Assembly (NCBI RefSeq): GCF_900343155.1
Contig: NZ_OUNG01000001.1
Location: forward strand, 310,001-374,000
Source of the DNA: Lactimicrobium massiliense
GTDB lineage: Bacteria > Bacillota_I > Bacilli_A > Erysipelotrichales > Erysipelotrichaceae
DNA: 64,000 bases
Reading direction: 5' to 3'
Shown here: one piece after another, positions 56,365 to 64,000 of the stretch
How the letters are laid out: every line of letters begins with the position of its first letter
How positions within the stretch are numbered: position 1 is the first letter of the stretch
Program-made: the position numbers and the translations under genes
Notes under the pieces: model-generated
What the model saw: the letters and a program-made list of their open reading frames with translations, nothing else
What the model was told of the DNA's origin: nothing
Database searches by the model: none

Positions 56365-57156
56365 TCAGATCCACTCCTTCGGCAGATCTTTGAATGATGC
56401 CAGTTCGATGTTGTTTTCCTTTACCCAGTTCTTTACCGCATCGCTGGTCATAGCTTCCAGATCCTTGACGCGGCAGAGGGAGAAGCTTGTCAGTCCGAAC
56501 AGATCGGCATCGGCATAGCCGCAGTGGGAAACGATATAACCGTATTCCTGATCCAGGATCTTTCCTTTGTCTTCGGTGATATAACTGATCGGGTCTTCTT
56601 TCAGCTGTTCTTCCGGTCCGCCCAAGACATACCAGCCCATGCCGGCTTCCTTTACTTCCGGTCTGTCCATGAATGCTACCGAGCAGAGAATGCCGTATTC
56701 CTTTGCGAGAGTTCTTGTGACTTCATCGGTTGTTTTTGTGCCATAGGCATGATTATGAATATAGTCCGGCTTGTGTCCGACCAGTTCGATATACTTTTCG
56801 ATCTGTGCCTTGAATTCGGCATATAGTTCGTCCCTGTGTTCCGCCAGATGATCATGATCATTCTCGTCGGTATCCAGTGCCCTGTTCTCTCTTGAGCCCA
56901 GGAACATTCCGTCCTCATGCGTTAATGTAGGGAGTTTCTCGTGTCCGAGGATGGAAGGTCCTGTTGATGCGTTGAGGTCAATGCCGAATGCAATCTGATC
57001 CAGATACGGTCTGATCCATTCCACACATTCTTCGATCCACGGCATGTTGGCAAACATGCCTGTGTTTCTTACAACGCCGTTTCTGATGCCATGGATGCAG
57101 CCGAGTGCAGCTGCTCTTGTGATGCCGTAATCATCACTCTGTACCAGTAATTTCAT
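56365..57156 (-). CDS. YdjC/ChbG family carbohydrate deacetylase (copy 2)
   Basis: 263 residues, same layout as the protein at 44571-45365: SDDYG metal site, then IEECVEWIRPYLDQIAFGID, IHNHAYG and HCGYAD. By eye well over half of all positions agree. The C-terminal half diverges most, which suggests a different substrate. It lies between the EIIC and GH1 genes, behind the hairpin at 57177-57200. Confidence 0.9.
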   Translation of the reverse strand: MKLLVQSDDYGITRAAALGCIHGIRNGVVRNTGMFANMPWIEECVEWIRPYLDQIAFGIDLNASTGPSILGHEKLPTLTHEDGMFLGSRENRALDTDENDHDHLAEHRDELYAEFKAQIEKYIELVGHKPDYIHNHAYGTKTTDEVTRTLAKEYGILCSVAFMDRPEVKEAGMGWYVLGGPEEQLKEDPISYITEDKGKILDQEYGYIVSHCGYADADLFGLTSFSLCRVKDLEAMTSDAVKNWVKENNIELASFKDLPKEWI

Positions 57157-57176
57157 CTTTTCGTTCTCCTTTTTTC

Positions 57177-57200
57177 AAAAAGAGGAGGAATTTCCTCCTC
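57177..57200 (-). terminator. Hairpin attenuator between EIIC and ydjC copy 2
   Basis: Minus-strand GAGGAGG-AAATT-CCTCCTC then TTTTTG. It can lower transcription of ydjC and the three hydrolase genes relative to the EIIC. Confidence 0.65.
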
Positions 57201-57212
57201 CAGCCTTTTTTA

Positions 57213-58469
57213 TTATTTACCTGATTCTTCCTTAGCGAGCATCTGCTTGTCATATGCTTTGACGAACGGGACATAGCAGAGTACCAGCAATACAAACTGT
57301 ACGCAGCCCCAGATCAGTCCGCTTGTACCATATGTCATCAGGTTGCTGACGAAGAACGGCAGGTTTGCTCCGCCCTGGACACCGTTGCTGTAAGAAAGCA
57401 GATGCAGCATCTTGAGCAGATGTGAACCGAAGATCGCAATCGTCGGGGAAAGAATGACCCAGGGAACGAAGAACATCGGGTTCAGGATCATCGGCATACC
57501 GAAGTAAGCAGGTTCATCAACACCGAACAGAGCCGGCAGGAAGCTGAGCCTGGAAATGGACTTGTTGGATTCGGACCTGCAGAAGATCAGTGCTGCGACA
57601 ATCATCGGAAGGGAACCTGTACCGTAGCTGAGCTGATCGCCGATGAACATATGCGGCAGAGCCTGGCCGGCCTGATATGCAGTCAGGTTTTCCACCTGCA
57701 GCTCCATGAACAGCATCATGATGACCGGACCGACAGTCATGCCGCCGTGAATTCCGCAGAACCACAGAGCATAGAGGAAAATCATCATGAACCAGTAACC
57801 GAAGATGTTGGATCCGGCAGCCTTCAGCGGAGTGGAAACGATCGTGTAGATCAGCTGGTGGAAGCAGCCGATTTCTGTTCCCTGGAAAATCGCATTTATG
57901 ATTCCGAAGAGGATCATGGAGATCGCACCCGGGATCAGACTGCTGAACTGAGCGGAAACCATCGGCGGAACCTGTTCGGGAAGCTTGATCACGATATGGT
58001 ACTTGTCGCAGATCCGGAAAACTGTCCCAACAATAAAGGCAATGATAATACCCGTGAACATACCGGATGAACCAAGCCATGTAGTCGGCAGACTGCTTGC
58101 AGCAAGCGGCTCTTCAGGGATCGTATACGGAGTAACGATCAGGAAGCTGACAAGAGCAGTCAGAGCGACAGCCATGTCAGACTTGGAGCACTTGTAAACT
58201 CTGGCATACTGCAGGGCAACAAGGAATGAAACATAGACACCGAACATACCGATGGTCCACTGATAGATGACACTCAGAATACCCTTGATCCCTGTGGAAG
58301 TGATGAATGCCTGATATGCGTCAATACCGATACCGTTGAACAGTGCGGCGAAACCTCCGAGCATGGTGATTGGCATCGCCATCATGAATGCGCCCTGGAT
58401 GATATTCAGAACACTGTTTTGCGCAAACTTTGCGGATATTGCAATCAGTTTATCTAGAAACTTTTCCAT
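57213..58469 (-). CDS. PTS EIIC, cellobiose/lactose family (copy 2)
   Basis: 418 residues, about ten membrane spans; same family as 43314-44567. Signatures: NIIQGAFMMAMPITMLGGF, LWFCGIHGGMTVGPV and FGVDEPAYFGMPMILNPMFF. It starts the minus-strand operon EIIC-ydjC-GH1-GH1-GH78. No EIIA/EIIB domain in the window. Its promoter carries a cre-like site. Confidence 0.92.
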   Translation of the reverse strand: MEKFLDKLIAISAKFAQNSVLNIIQGAFMMAMPITMLGGFAALFNGIGIDAYQAFITSTGIKGILSVIYQWTIGMFGVYVSFLVALQYARVYKCSKSDMAVALTALVSFLIVTPYTIPEEPLAASSLPTTWLGSSGMFTGIIIAFIVGTVFRICDKYHIVIKLPEQVPPMVSAQFSSLIPGAISMILFGIINAIFQGTEIGCFHQLIYTIVSTPLKAAGSNIFGYWFMMIFLYALWFCGIHGGMTVGPVIMMLFMELQVENLTAYQAGQALPHMFIGDQLSYGTGSLPMIVAALIFCRSESNKSISRLSFLPALFGVDEPAYFGMPMILNPMFFVPWVILSPTIAIFGSHLLKMLHLLSYSNGVQGGANLPFFVSNLMTYGTSGLIWGCVQFVLLVLCYVPFVKAYDKQMLAKEESGK

Positions 58470-58518
58470 CTTTCTTTCTCCTTTAATACTCTTTCAGCTG
58501 TTGATCGGACAGCTTTTG

Positions 58519-58532
58519 TGAAAGCGCTTTAC
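58519..58532. promoter_or_regulatory. cre-like CcpA site
   Basis: TGAAAGCGCTTTAC fits TGWAANCGNTNWCA at 12 of 14 positions. It sits just downstream of the predicted transcription start of the EIIC operon, a place where CcpA would repress it when a preferred sugar is present. Confidence 0.7.
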
Positions 58533-58544
58533 CTCACGCCTATA

Positions 58545-58572
58545 ATATTACTCGCAATGCAACATATGTCAA
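58545..58572 (-). promoter_or_regulatory. Promoter of the EIIC operon (copy 2)
   Basis: TTGACA (58572-58567) and TAATAT (58550-58545) on the minus strand, 16-base spacer. Confidence 0.65.
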
Positions 58573-58615
58573 TTTTATTATTCTGTTTTTGAAATACATT
58601 TTATATTTTGCCCGC

Positions 58616-58621
58616 TATAAT
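58616..58621 (+). promoter_or_regulatory. -10 box of the RpiR-family gene
   Basis: TATAAT, 22 bases before the start codon; no convincing -35 at standard distance, so activation or an extended element is possible. Confidence 0.45.
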
Positions 58622-58643
58622 AGAAATAGGAAGGAAATAATCT

Positions 58644-59384
58644 ATGAATATATTTGAACTGATGGACGCAAAAGAATCTTCTTTTTCAAAAACCGATAAG
58701 ATCATTTATGAAGCAATAAAAAAGTTCCCTGATCAGTTTGCGCATGACAGTCTTTCGACTCTGTGTGATAACGGCGCTTATACAAAATCTGCAATGACCC
58801 GGTTTGCCCAGAAACTGGGGTTTGCCGGATTTATGGAATTCCAGTATCAGTTCCAGCAGGATATCGATTCATATAAGACATCTACTGAAAAGGTTGGCAA
58901 CGCCGAGATCTACGGAAAAATTCTTGCCCGTGTCAGTGAATCGGTCAGCCGGGATACGGTAAAAGACCTGATCAGACACGCAAAAAACGCAAACAGAGTA
59001 TTTATTATCGGCACCAATCTTTCACATCTTCCTGCGGAAGGACTCCTGATCACCATGAGTTTTTCAGAAAACATCAATGCCATTGTCCCGCAGCCTGACG
59101 TACTGCCCTATCGTTTCCGCGATGATGATATGATCATTATTTATTCTGCGATCAGCGGTTCTTCCCATCAGGAACTGATGCGTTCTCTGCGCAGGGAGAA
59201 ACAGGGAAATCCTTATATGGTACTGATCACAACCAATGCCAAGCACCCGCTGCGGCATAATTTCAATGAGATAATCGCATTGCCGACATCGAACATGAAA
59301 GATTCCATGTCACACACAATTCTTTCGGATACCTTTGCCTTTCTGATGTTCAACGATATCGTGGCAGAATGTCTGGATGAATAA
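58644..59384 (+). CDS. RpiR family regulator (HTH plus SIS)
   Basis: 246 residues after GGAAGG. The N-terminal HTH_6 (about 1-75) has TLCDNGAYTKSAMTRFAQKLG (recognition helix) and the SIS domain (about 105-240) has RVFIIGTNLS and IIIYSAISGSSHQE. RpiR-type proteins sense a phosphosugar. Divergent from the EIIC operon, so it most likely controls it, together with CcpA. Confidence 0.9.
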   Translation: MNIFELMDAKESSFSKTDKIIYEAIKKFPDQFAHDSLSTLCDNGAYTKSAMTRFAQKLGFAGFMEFQYQFQQDIDSYKTSTEKVGNAEIYGKILARVSESVSRDTVKDLIRHAKNANRVFIIGTNLSHLPAEGLLITMSFSENINAIVPQPDVLPYRFRDDDMIIIYSAISGSSHQELMRSLRREKQGNPYMVLITTNAKHPLRHNFNEIIALPTSNMKDSMSHTILSDTFAFLMFNDIVAECLDE

Positions 59385-59439
59385 CTTTTGTTTCAAAAGC
59401 GGAATTCTATTTCTGAAATGTAAAGCAATCAATTATATT

Positions 59440-59464
59440 AACGGGAGAGATTCCCGTTTTTAGT
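59440..59464 (+). terminator. Terminator of the RpiR-family gene
   Basis: ACGGGA-GAGA-TTCCCGT hairpin followed by TTTTT, 57 bases after the stop. Confidence 0.82.
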
Positions 59465-59510
59465 TTTCCCGCGCTTTATGATGGGAAAATCATGATATGG
59501 AGATGCCATT

Positions 59511-59678
59511 ATGCTTGATTTCAGAACTATTTCTGATCTTGGAGACATATTTCCTGAAATTGAAAAAACTGAAAAAAGCAGACAGCCTGTTATATACAAT
59601 TTCCTGGGAGTCGCAAAAGAAAAAAGTTTGATCAATCCTGTTAATCCCCATCTTTTACGGATAAATCTATCCGTTTAA
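59511..59678 (+). CDS. Possible small hypothetical protein
   Basis: 55 residues (MLDFRTISDLGDIFPEIEK...), preceded by a weak TGGAG site 8 bases before the ATG. The end overlaps the MBL pseudogene stop by 4 bases on the other strand. No family recognised. It may be a start fragment of a lost gene. Confidence 0.35.
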   Translation: MLDFRTISDLGDIFPEIEKTEKSRQPVIYNFLGVAKEKSLINPVNPHLLRINLSV

Positions 59679-60158
59679 TCCACTCTGTTCACATTGTAGA
59701 CTATATTGCCAAACTTTCCATCAAGCCTGTCAGGGCCTCCTTTGCTTGCCCATCTTTCAAAACCTTTTGCCATGTGATGGTTAAAAGTATACTTATCATC
59801 CGAGCCGTTTAGAATTCTTTCACAGCAGTCATTGACATTGTCAATGAGTTCCAGCGGAACAAAGTCATAATCATGGCAGATTACCAGTTTTCTGACTTTC
59901 AGCATCCAGTCTTTTTTAAATTTCTGCAAGGTATGAAGATAGGTACTGATCGACGTCGATTCCGGCAGGAACAGGAAGGAACTGTTGTTGCAGCCATCCC
60001 CCATGAAGACTGTATCTGTCAGATCATCATAGAAGACCACCACCCTCGAACCCGATCACTGTCAGTGTTCTGCCGCCAAGATCGATCACATCTCCGTCAT
60101 TCAAAGGAATCAGTTCAATTTCTTTCTGTTCAATCAAATCGCTTTTCCTTTTACGCAT
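59675..60158 (-). pseudogene. MBL-fold hydrolase remnant
   Basis: The ATG at 60158 opens a short frame (EIELIPLNDGDVIDLGGRTL) like the middle of a metallo-beta-lactamase-fold hydrolase. The frame is lost at the expected HTPGS turn (reads VIGFEGGGLL, stop) and resumes in another frame with VVFYDDLTDTVFMGDGCNNS and LVICHDYD. The N-terminal HxHxDH part is absent. So the gene is truncated and has a small deletion. Confidence 0.65.
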
Positions 60159-60162
60159 TCAG

Positions 60163-60825
60163 TTACAGCAGCAGATCTGCCAGCTCCTTTGCGGATCTGA
60201 CAATTTCTACATCCAGATCACTCACCCCTGCCCTTTCTGCACAGAACCAGACGGGACGCATATGTGCATTTATCGCACCAACGATATCTGTATGAAAGGT
60301 ATCACCGACATAAATGCACTCTTCGCAACTGACATGCAGGTAATCCGCAGCAGCCTGATAAATGGAGGGATCTGGCTTTTTCCTGCCAAAATCACCACTG
60401 ACAATAATTGGATCAAACATGTCATCCATATGCATCTTATGAATCTTCGGCCACTGACGGTCATGGGGGCCATTGGTAACCATACCCACCTTATGCTTTT
60501 CTTTCAAAGCTTTGATTGTTTCCGGCATTCCTTCTGTCCAGAACTGGCAGTCTGGAAAGACCTCATACCACTGTTTCACAGCCTGATCCACATCCAGATC
60601 CGGCAGCCAGTGGTCTTTTACTCTTTCCATCACGGTCTTTTTACCAATGGTGCCGTACTCATCCCACAAAATGCACTGCTGCATCATTCCCTCAAACACC
60701 GGATCATGTTCATCCAGCTGCGGAAAATACTGCTTCAAGACAAGTTTGAAACCTGTATAAGCGCTTTTGGTACGGTCGGTCAGCGTACCATCATAATCAA
60801 ATAGAACTGCTTTATATGCCATCAT
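60163..60825 (-). CDS. HAD family phosphatase (YjjG-like)
   Basis: 220 residues. Starts at ATG 60825 or the next ATG at 60822, both after GCAGGAG. Motif I FDYDGTLTD, motif II MVTNGPHD, motif III Lys in GRKKPDPSIY and motif IV IYVGDTFHTDI. Proteins like this dephosphorylate nucleotides or small phosphosugars. Complete and free-standing. It ends 5 bases before the MBL remnant starts. Confidence 0.87.
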   Translation of the reverse strand: MMAYKAVLFDYDGTLTDRTKSAYTGFKLVLKQYFPQLDEHDPVFEGMMQQCILWDEYGTIGKKTVMERVKDHWLPDLDVDQAVKQWYEVFPDCQFWTEGMPETIKALKEKHKVGMVTNGPHDRQWPKIHKMHMDDMFDPIIVSGDFGRKKPDPSIYQAAADYLHVSCEECIYVGDTFHTDIVGAINAHMRPVWFCAERAGVSDLDVEIVRSAKELADLLL

Positions 60826-60964
60826 CTTCTCCTGCACTGAAAGGTTCAGTATTCTTTTATGGCAGAATGCTTCGTATCTGTCCTGCCGGTTTTCCTGCAT
60901 CAGTATAACATCCGCTTGCATGGTTTGGACAAAGCATGCATCGAAGCACCTGTTTCTGCATAAT

Positions 60965-61145
60965 CGATGCCAGGATGTTCAGTGCCAATGGATTGTGTAT
61001 CCCCATCATAATTTCAAAAAGATACCGCTACAGTGGCTTCGCTGCTGTAGATGACATTGAGCTGATCCGCCGGAACAAATCCGCAATTGGGCTCAGCAGA
61101 TGACAGACGCATCATGATTCCACCAGATGCAGCCACTCCTGTCAC
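60965..61145 (-). pseudogene. PfkB-type sugar kinase (KDG kinase-like) N-terminal remnant
   Basis: From GTG 61145 the frame reads ASGGIMMRLSSAEPNCGF, then VPADQLNVIYSSEATVAVSF before a stop. This resembles the N-terminus of 2-dehydro-3-deoxygluconokinase (GEIMLRLS...F..AD.F.V.YGG.EANVAVSLA). Past the stop it still reads NYDGDTQSIG. The C-terminal three quarters are gone. The match is by memory of the family pattern only. Confidence 0.45.
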
Positions 61146-61205
61146 TTATTTCCTCCCATAGGTCATAAGACACCGTGATGAAGAAAAAATGCTAAAATAA
61201 GCATC

Positions 61206-62099
61206 ATGAAAACAACACTTGCAAATGATCTTGTCAGTCTGCAGCAGGAAGATGACAGGCACTGGGATATCCTGCATGATGGCACAAAGGTTGGATCGAT
61301 CTGGCTTGAACAAGACAAGCCTTATCTTTCCATTTTGGTTTTGCCAGCCTGGCAGAAGCAGCACTATGCCGCCAATGCAGTATACCTGCTGATGCCTTAT
61401 CTGCATCAGCAGCTGCACCTTGCGAAAGTATTTGCCAATGTTCCGGTTTCAAATGACCAGGTACGCCATTTGCTGGAGCACAATGGCTTTGCCCAAGGCA
61501 AGAAGGATGCTGAAACGATTGTTTATGTGCATGAGGCGCCTAAGACTGCAAAAGACAATGCCTGGCGACCGGAAGGAAGGGATGTTCTGTACTTTGCCGG
61601 AGGCTGCTTCTGGGGGACAGAGCGGATCTTTCAGATGCTGGATGGTGTCACGGATACAACCGTTGGCTATGCCAACGGCCACACAGAAAATCCTTCTTAT
61701 GAAGAAGTCTGCCGCAATGATACCGGCTATAAGGAGACAGTACGTGTCACCTATGATCCTGCTGTTTTGAAAGAGGAAACGCTGCTGGATGCGTTCTTTC
61801 TATGTGTGAATCCTGCCCAGTATCATCAGCAGGGAAATGATATTGGTGAACAGTATCAGACTGGGGTGTACTACAAGGATGAGAAACTGTTGCCAGTGCT
61901 GCAGAAACGGTTTGATCAGGAAAGAAAGAAACATCAGGAATTTTATGTGGAACTGCAGCCCCTGCAGTGCTTCTATGAAGCAGAAGAATACCATCAGAAT
62001 TATCTGCTGAAACATCCGGATGGCTATTGCCATATCACCAGAGTGGAGCTGGATGCAGTAAAGAAGCTGAATGAAAAAACAGGAAAAGAAAGCAGGTAA
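61206..62099 (+). CDS. msrA: Peptide methionine sulfoxide reductase A fused to a GNAT-like domain
   Basis: 297 residues; MsrA alone is about 160-180. The N-terminal 110 residues look like a short GNAT fold (LSILVLPAWQKQHYAANAVY; LLEHNGFAQGKK). MsrA starts near 125, with catalytic Cys134 in GGCFWGTE. The conserved DTGYKETV, YHQQGNDIGEQYQTGVYY and YHQNYLLKHPDGYCH are all seen. It repairs oxidised methionine S-form. The role of the leader domain is unknown; its acetyl-CoA motif is not clear. Confidence 0.9.
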   Translation: MKTTLANDLVSLQQEDDRHWDILHDGTKVGSIWLEQDKPYLSILVLPAWQKQHYAANAVYLLMPYLHQQLHLAKVFANVPVSNDQVRHLLEHNGFAQGKKDAETIVYVHEAPKTAKDNAWRPEGRDVLYFAGGCFWGTERIFQMLDGVTDTTVGYANGHTENPSYEEVCRNDTGYKETVRVTYDPAVLKEETLLDAFFLCVNPAQYHQQGNDIGEQYQTGVYYKDEKLLPVLQKRFDQERKKHQEFYVELQPLQCFYEAEEYHQNYLLKHPDGYCHITRVELDAVKKLNEKTGKESR

Positions 62100-62263
62100 T
62101 ATCGTTCATTCTCTGTGCGGAGCGAATAAGCCACAGCAGTCCTTTTACAGCAGCTTTCTGACCTGATGTCTATGGAGGCAGCTCTGCATCTGAAAGACGA
62201 TTTCTCTCTTTTATGCGTCTTCTGCAGCAATTGTTTTTACGCGGAACGCTATTTTCAAAGATT

Positions 62264-63417
62264 TAGTTGATGAGGCTGTAAACACCAAAATATCATGAGC
62301 TATATGCCTCATAGAGGTTAATTGGCATTTTAAGCTTTGGGATCTCCGCACAGGTAAATGGAATCTGTTCAAACATTGTTTCCATGTATGCTTCTGATTT
62401 CCATTTGCGCATGTCCAGCCTGTACTTTAAATATTTCTTCATGACGATCCAATTCAAATAACCCTGGAGATGTCTTGTGCTGATACCATGTTTCTGCCTG
62501 ATCATGTTTTTTAGCTCAGAGTGAAGCTCGTTTACTTCAGATACTGTATTGCCCTTTGGTGTTAAATAACCGTTAGATGGAATAATGTCACTGTTGAAGT
62601 GATTATCGCCCACGAAAGTTTGAATGCTATGGCTGTCATCACTGATAATTGTTGAATGCGCTGCGAAGTGAGAGCTATATTGATTCAGAATTTCTGCACT
62701 CTCTCTGCCTAATCCTCCAATTTTAAAGAGAATATTGTCATGCTCATCAATAGCTGTTACCAGGCAGATCTTGTGATGGCTGGTGCCAGGTAAAGCACGC
62801 TTGGTTGAATGACGGCGATGCTTTCCACGCTGTTTGCTGAATCTTGGCATTTTATCCTTCCCGGTCCCTTTCAGGTTGATTTTGGTATAAGTAGGATCCA
62901 ATTCAACATTTCCACTTAAGACCACATTATTCTGAATCTTTGCTGCAGCCTGATATAACTTGTGACGCATGTTGAAGCAGGTAGTAACTGATAAGCCTGT
63001 AGCTACACTCTGCTGAGTCAGAGTCATTCCGTTAAGCTCGCCAGAGATAAAAGTAGTCCAGATATCAAAGCTTGTTCTGGAATGAGTAAACATCGTACCT
63101 GTTGTTGCCATAAAAACAGATTTGCATTTTTTACATCTGTATTTCTGACGATTATGTGGGTTAAAGCCATTCTTAACAAAGTGAGTTGAACCACAATGAG
63201 GACATTTCTCAACATGCAAAGAGAGATTCTCGTAATTTGTTGTCGTACAGTTTACTTTCTCTCTGAATAGCTTTTCTAAACCAACACGAATGAATTCAAT
63301 TTCGACAGGAGATAAAGAATTCAGGAAATTCTGATTAACGAGCATATCATCACCTCAACTGAAGTCATGATAAGTTATAGATATTAACTTGATGTACTTG
63401 TTCGGGTACATCAACTA
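62264..63417 (-). mobile_element. IS1595-family insertion sequence
   Basis: Both ends begin with the inverted repeat TAGTTGATG (62264-62272 and 63409-63417). The right end also has a loop GATGTACTTG...GGGTACATC. The transposase is inside, on the minus strand. No target duplication is visible. The right end is one base away from the stop codon of the DUF454 gene. Confidence 0.75.
62293..63345 (-). CDS. IS1595-family transposase
   Basis: 350 residues. A zinc ribbon is at the N-terminus (C48, C51, C71, C74: CPHCGSTH and RCKKC). The middle helices (TLTQQSVATGLSVTTCFNMRH) are the helix-turn-helix. The catalytic part is of the ISXO2-like DDE/DDN kind, with ELDPTYTKI, ISDDSHS and the region VNELHSELKNMI. 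The reading frame is intact. Confidence 0.88.
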   Translation of the reverse strand: MLVNQNFLNSLSPVEIEFIRVGLEKLFREKVNCTTTNYENLSLHVEKCPHCGSTHFVKNGFNPHNRQKYRCKKCKSVFMATTGTMFTHSRTSFDIWTTFISGELNGMTLTQQSVATGLSVTTCFNMRHKLYQAAAKIQNNVVLSGNVELDPTYTKINLKGTGKDKMPRFSKQRGKHRRHSTKRALPGTSHHKICLVTAIDEHDNILFKIGGLGRESAEILNQYSSHFAAHSTIISDDSHSIQTFVGDNHFNSDIIPSNGYLTPKGNTVSEVNELHSELKNMIRQKHGISTRHLQGYLNWIVMKKYLKYRLDMRKWKSEAYMETMFEQIPFTCAEIPKLKMPINLYEAYSS

Positions 63418-63418
63418 T

Positions 63419-63796
63419 TTATTTGAAAATAGCGACGCGGAAAAGAAAATAGTAAATATGTGCAAGCCAGACCAGCAGGAGAATCACGCATGGAATCCAG
63501 ATCTTCTTCCATGCCATCATGGCAAAGCCAAATCCCATCAGGAGAGTCACGGTGACGATGGTGCCAGCCTTCGTCCTGACTGTCATCCCCTTTCCGCTTA
63601 CATAGGAAGCAAGATGCTTCTCATACAGCCTGGTGCCAAGAAACCATCTGTGTAGCCTTTGTGAACTGTTGGCAAAGAAGAACAGCGTCAGAAGATAAAA
63701 TGGCACAGTCGGCAGGATTGGCAGAAAGGTGCCCACTGTACCCAGGCCAAGGCTCACAGAGCCAAGAATCAAAAATACAAATTTCTTTAACTTCAT
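63419..63796 (-). CDS. DUF454 (YbaN-like) inner-membrane protein
   Basis: 125 residues, four hydrophobic stretches. DUF454 marks: LGLGTVGTFLPILPTVPFYLLTLFFFANSSQRLHRWFL and YVSGKGM. Function unknown in the family. The start overlaps the upstream YgbA stop (ATGA), so the two are translated as a pair. IS1595 lies just past the stop. Confidence 0.9.
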   Translation of the reverse strand: MKLKKFVFLILGSVSLGLGTVGTFLPILPTVPFYLLTLFFFANSSQRLHRWFLGTRLYEKHLASYVSGKGMTVRTKAGTIVTVTLLMGFGFAMMAWKKIWIPCVILLLVWLAHIYYFLFRVAIFK

Positions 63797-64000
63797 ATCT
63801 TCCTCAGCCTCTTCTTTTCTCTGTTTGTTTCAATGACATGCCGAACCGCAGTAACAGGATGATGAAATAGCATCCGTGGGCCAGCATAGTGCATAACTTC
63901 CCGGATCCTTTCCCTCATTTTTGGCTGATAGCAGTGCACCCTGCAGTTAGAGCAGAACGTTTTGCTTTCCATAAACGGACATTTGTCACTTCTTGCTCTG
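63793..64000 (-). CDS. Nitrous oxide-stimulated promoter family protein (YgbA-like), 5' end cut off by window
   Basis: The C-terminal 68 residues are seen, running off the right edge. They include the cysteine-rich segment FCSNCRVHCYQPKMRERI and the motif GPRMLFHHPVTAVRH, characteristic of this family (PF11756-type). The role is unclear. Its stop overlaps the DUF454 start. Confidence 0.85.
   Translation of the reverse strand, partial: RARSDKCPFMESKTFCSNCRVHCYQPKMRERIREVMHYAGPRMLFHHPVTAVRHVIETNREKKRLRKI

Noticed and set aside
62100..62263. Short frames between msrA and the IS element
   Set aside because: None has a start site or recognisable sequence; likely non-coding.
62255..63426. Target-site duplication around IS1595
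   Set aside because: The flanks (CAAAGATT and TTTATTTG) do not match.

Overview
The window looks like chromosomal DNA of a gut-type, low-to-mid GC Gram-positive anaerobe. I infer a Bacillota member close to the Erysipelotrichia. The reasons are strong AGGAGG-type ribosome sites, a T-box leader before lysS, a cre-like CcpA site, PTS permeases, several glycoside hydrolases, a type I-E CRISPR-Cas operon and no respiratory genes. This assignment is inference; no 16S gene is present.

Layout. (1) 1-6476, minus strand: a type I-E cas operon, cas3-cas8e-cse2-cas7e-cas5e, running off the left edge. No CRISPR array lies in the window. A tRNA-Cys gene with its own promoter and terminator follows. (2) 6802-12189, minus: a polyamine locus with an XRE-cupin regulator, PotA-B-C-D transporter and a GNAT acetyltransferase. 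PotA carries two extra Ig-like repeats inside its TOBE domain. (3) 12.6-22.7 kb, minus: housekeeping genes (thioredoxin, NagB, aldose epimerase, M23 peptidase, YbaK, M32 carboxypeptidase, HAD phosphatase, aldo/keto reductase, VTT membrane protein, FMN/FAD lipoprotein reductase). (4) 22.9-28.1 kb, plus: a two-gene activase/HgdB-like protein for radical acyl-CoA chemistry, then a LysR regulator. (5) 28.1-33.6 kb, minus: an alpha-glucoside/sucrose operon (GH13, GH32, HAD phosphatase, membrane protein, mutarotase). (6) 33.7-41.1 kb: FtsW/RodA-like protein with a transpeptidase, AI-2E family exporter, uracil permease, and T-box-controlled lysS.

(7) 41.3-60.2 kb is accessory DNA. It opens with broken DUF3800 and ParA genes, followed by LacI regulator, PTS EIIC, YdjC deacetylase and GH5. 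Next comes a 1.6-kb graveyard: an IS200/IS605-like end, hairpin repeats, a DUF169 pseudogene with three frameshifts and 24-bp-phased IS21-like repeats. A group IIC intron sits just behind a terminator. Then a second sugar operon on the minus strand (EIIC-YdjC-GH1-GH1-GH78) is divergent from an RpiR regulator and has a cre-like site. (8) 59.5-64 kb: remnants of an MBL hydrolase and a KDG-kinase-like gene, a HAD phosphatase, a GNAT-MsrA fusion, an IS1595-family element and a DUF454/YgbA pair running off the right edge.

The most distinctive biology is the pair of paralogous EIIC-YdjC modules, each tied to different glycoside hydrolases. They suggest uptake of decorated beta-glycosides by PTS, removal of an acetyl group by YdjC, and hydrolysis by GH1/GH5/GH78. 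No EIIA or EIIB is encoded here, so these must come from elsewhere.
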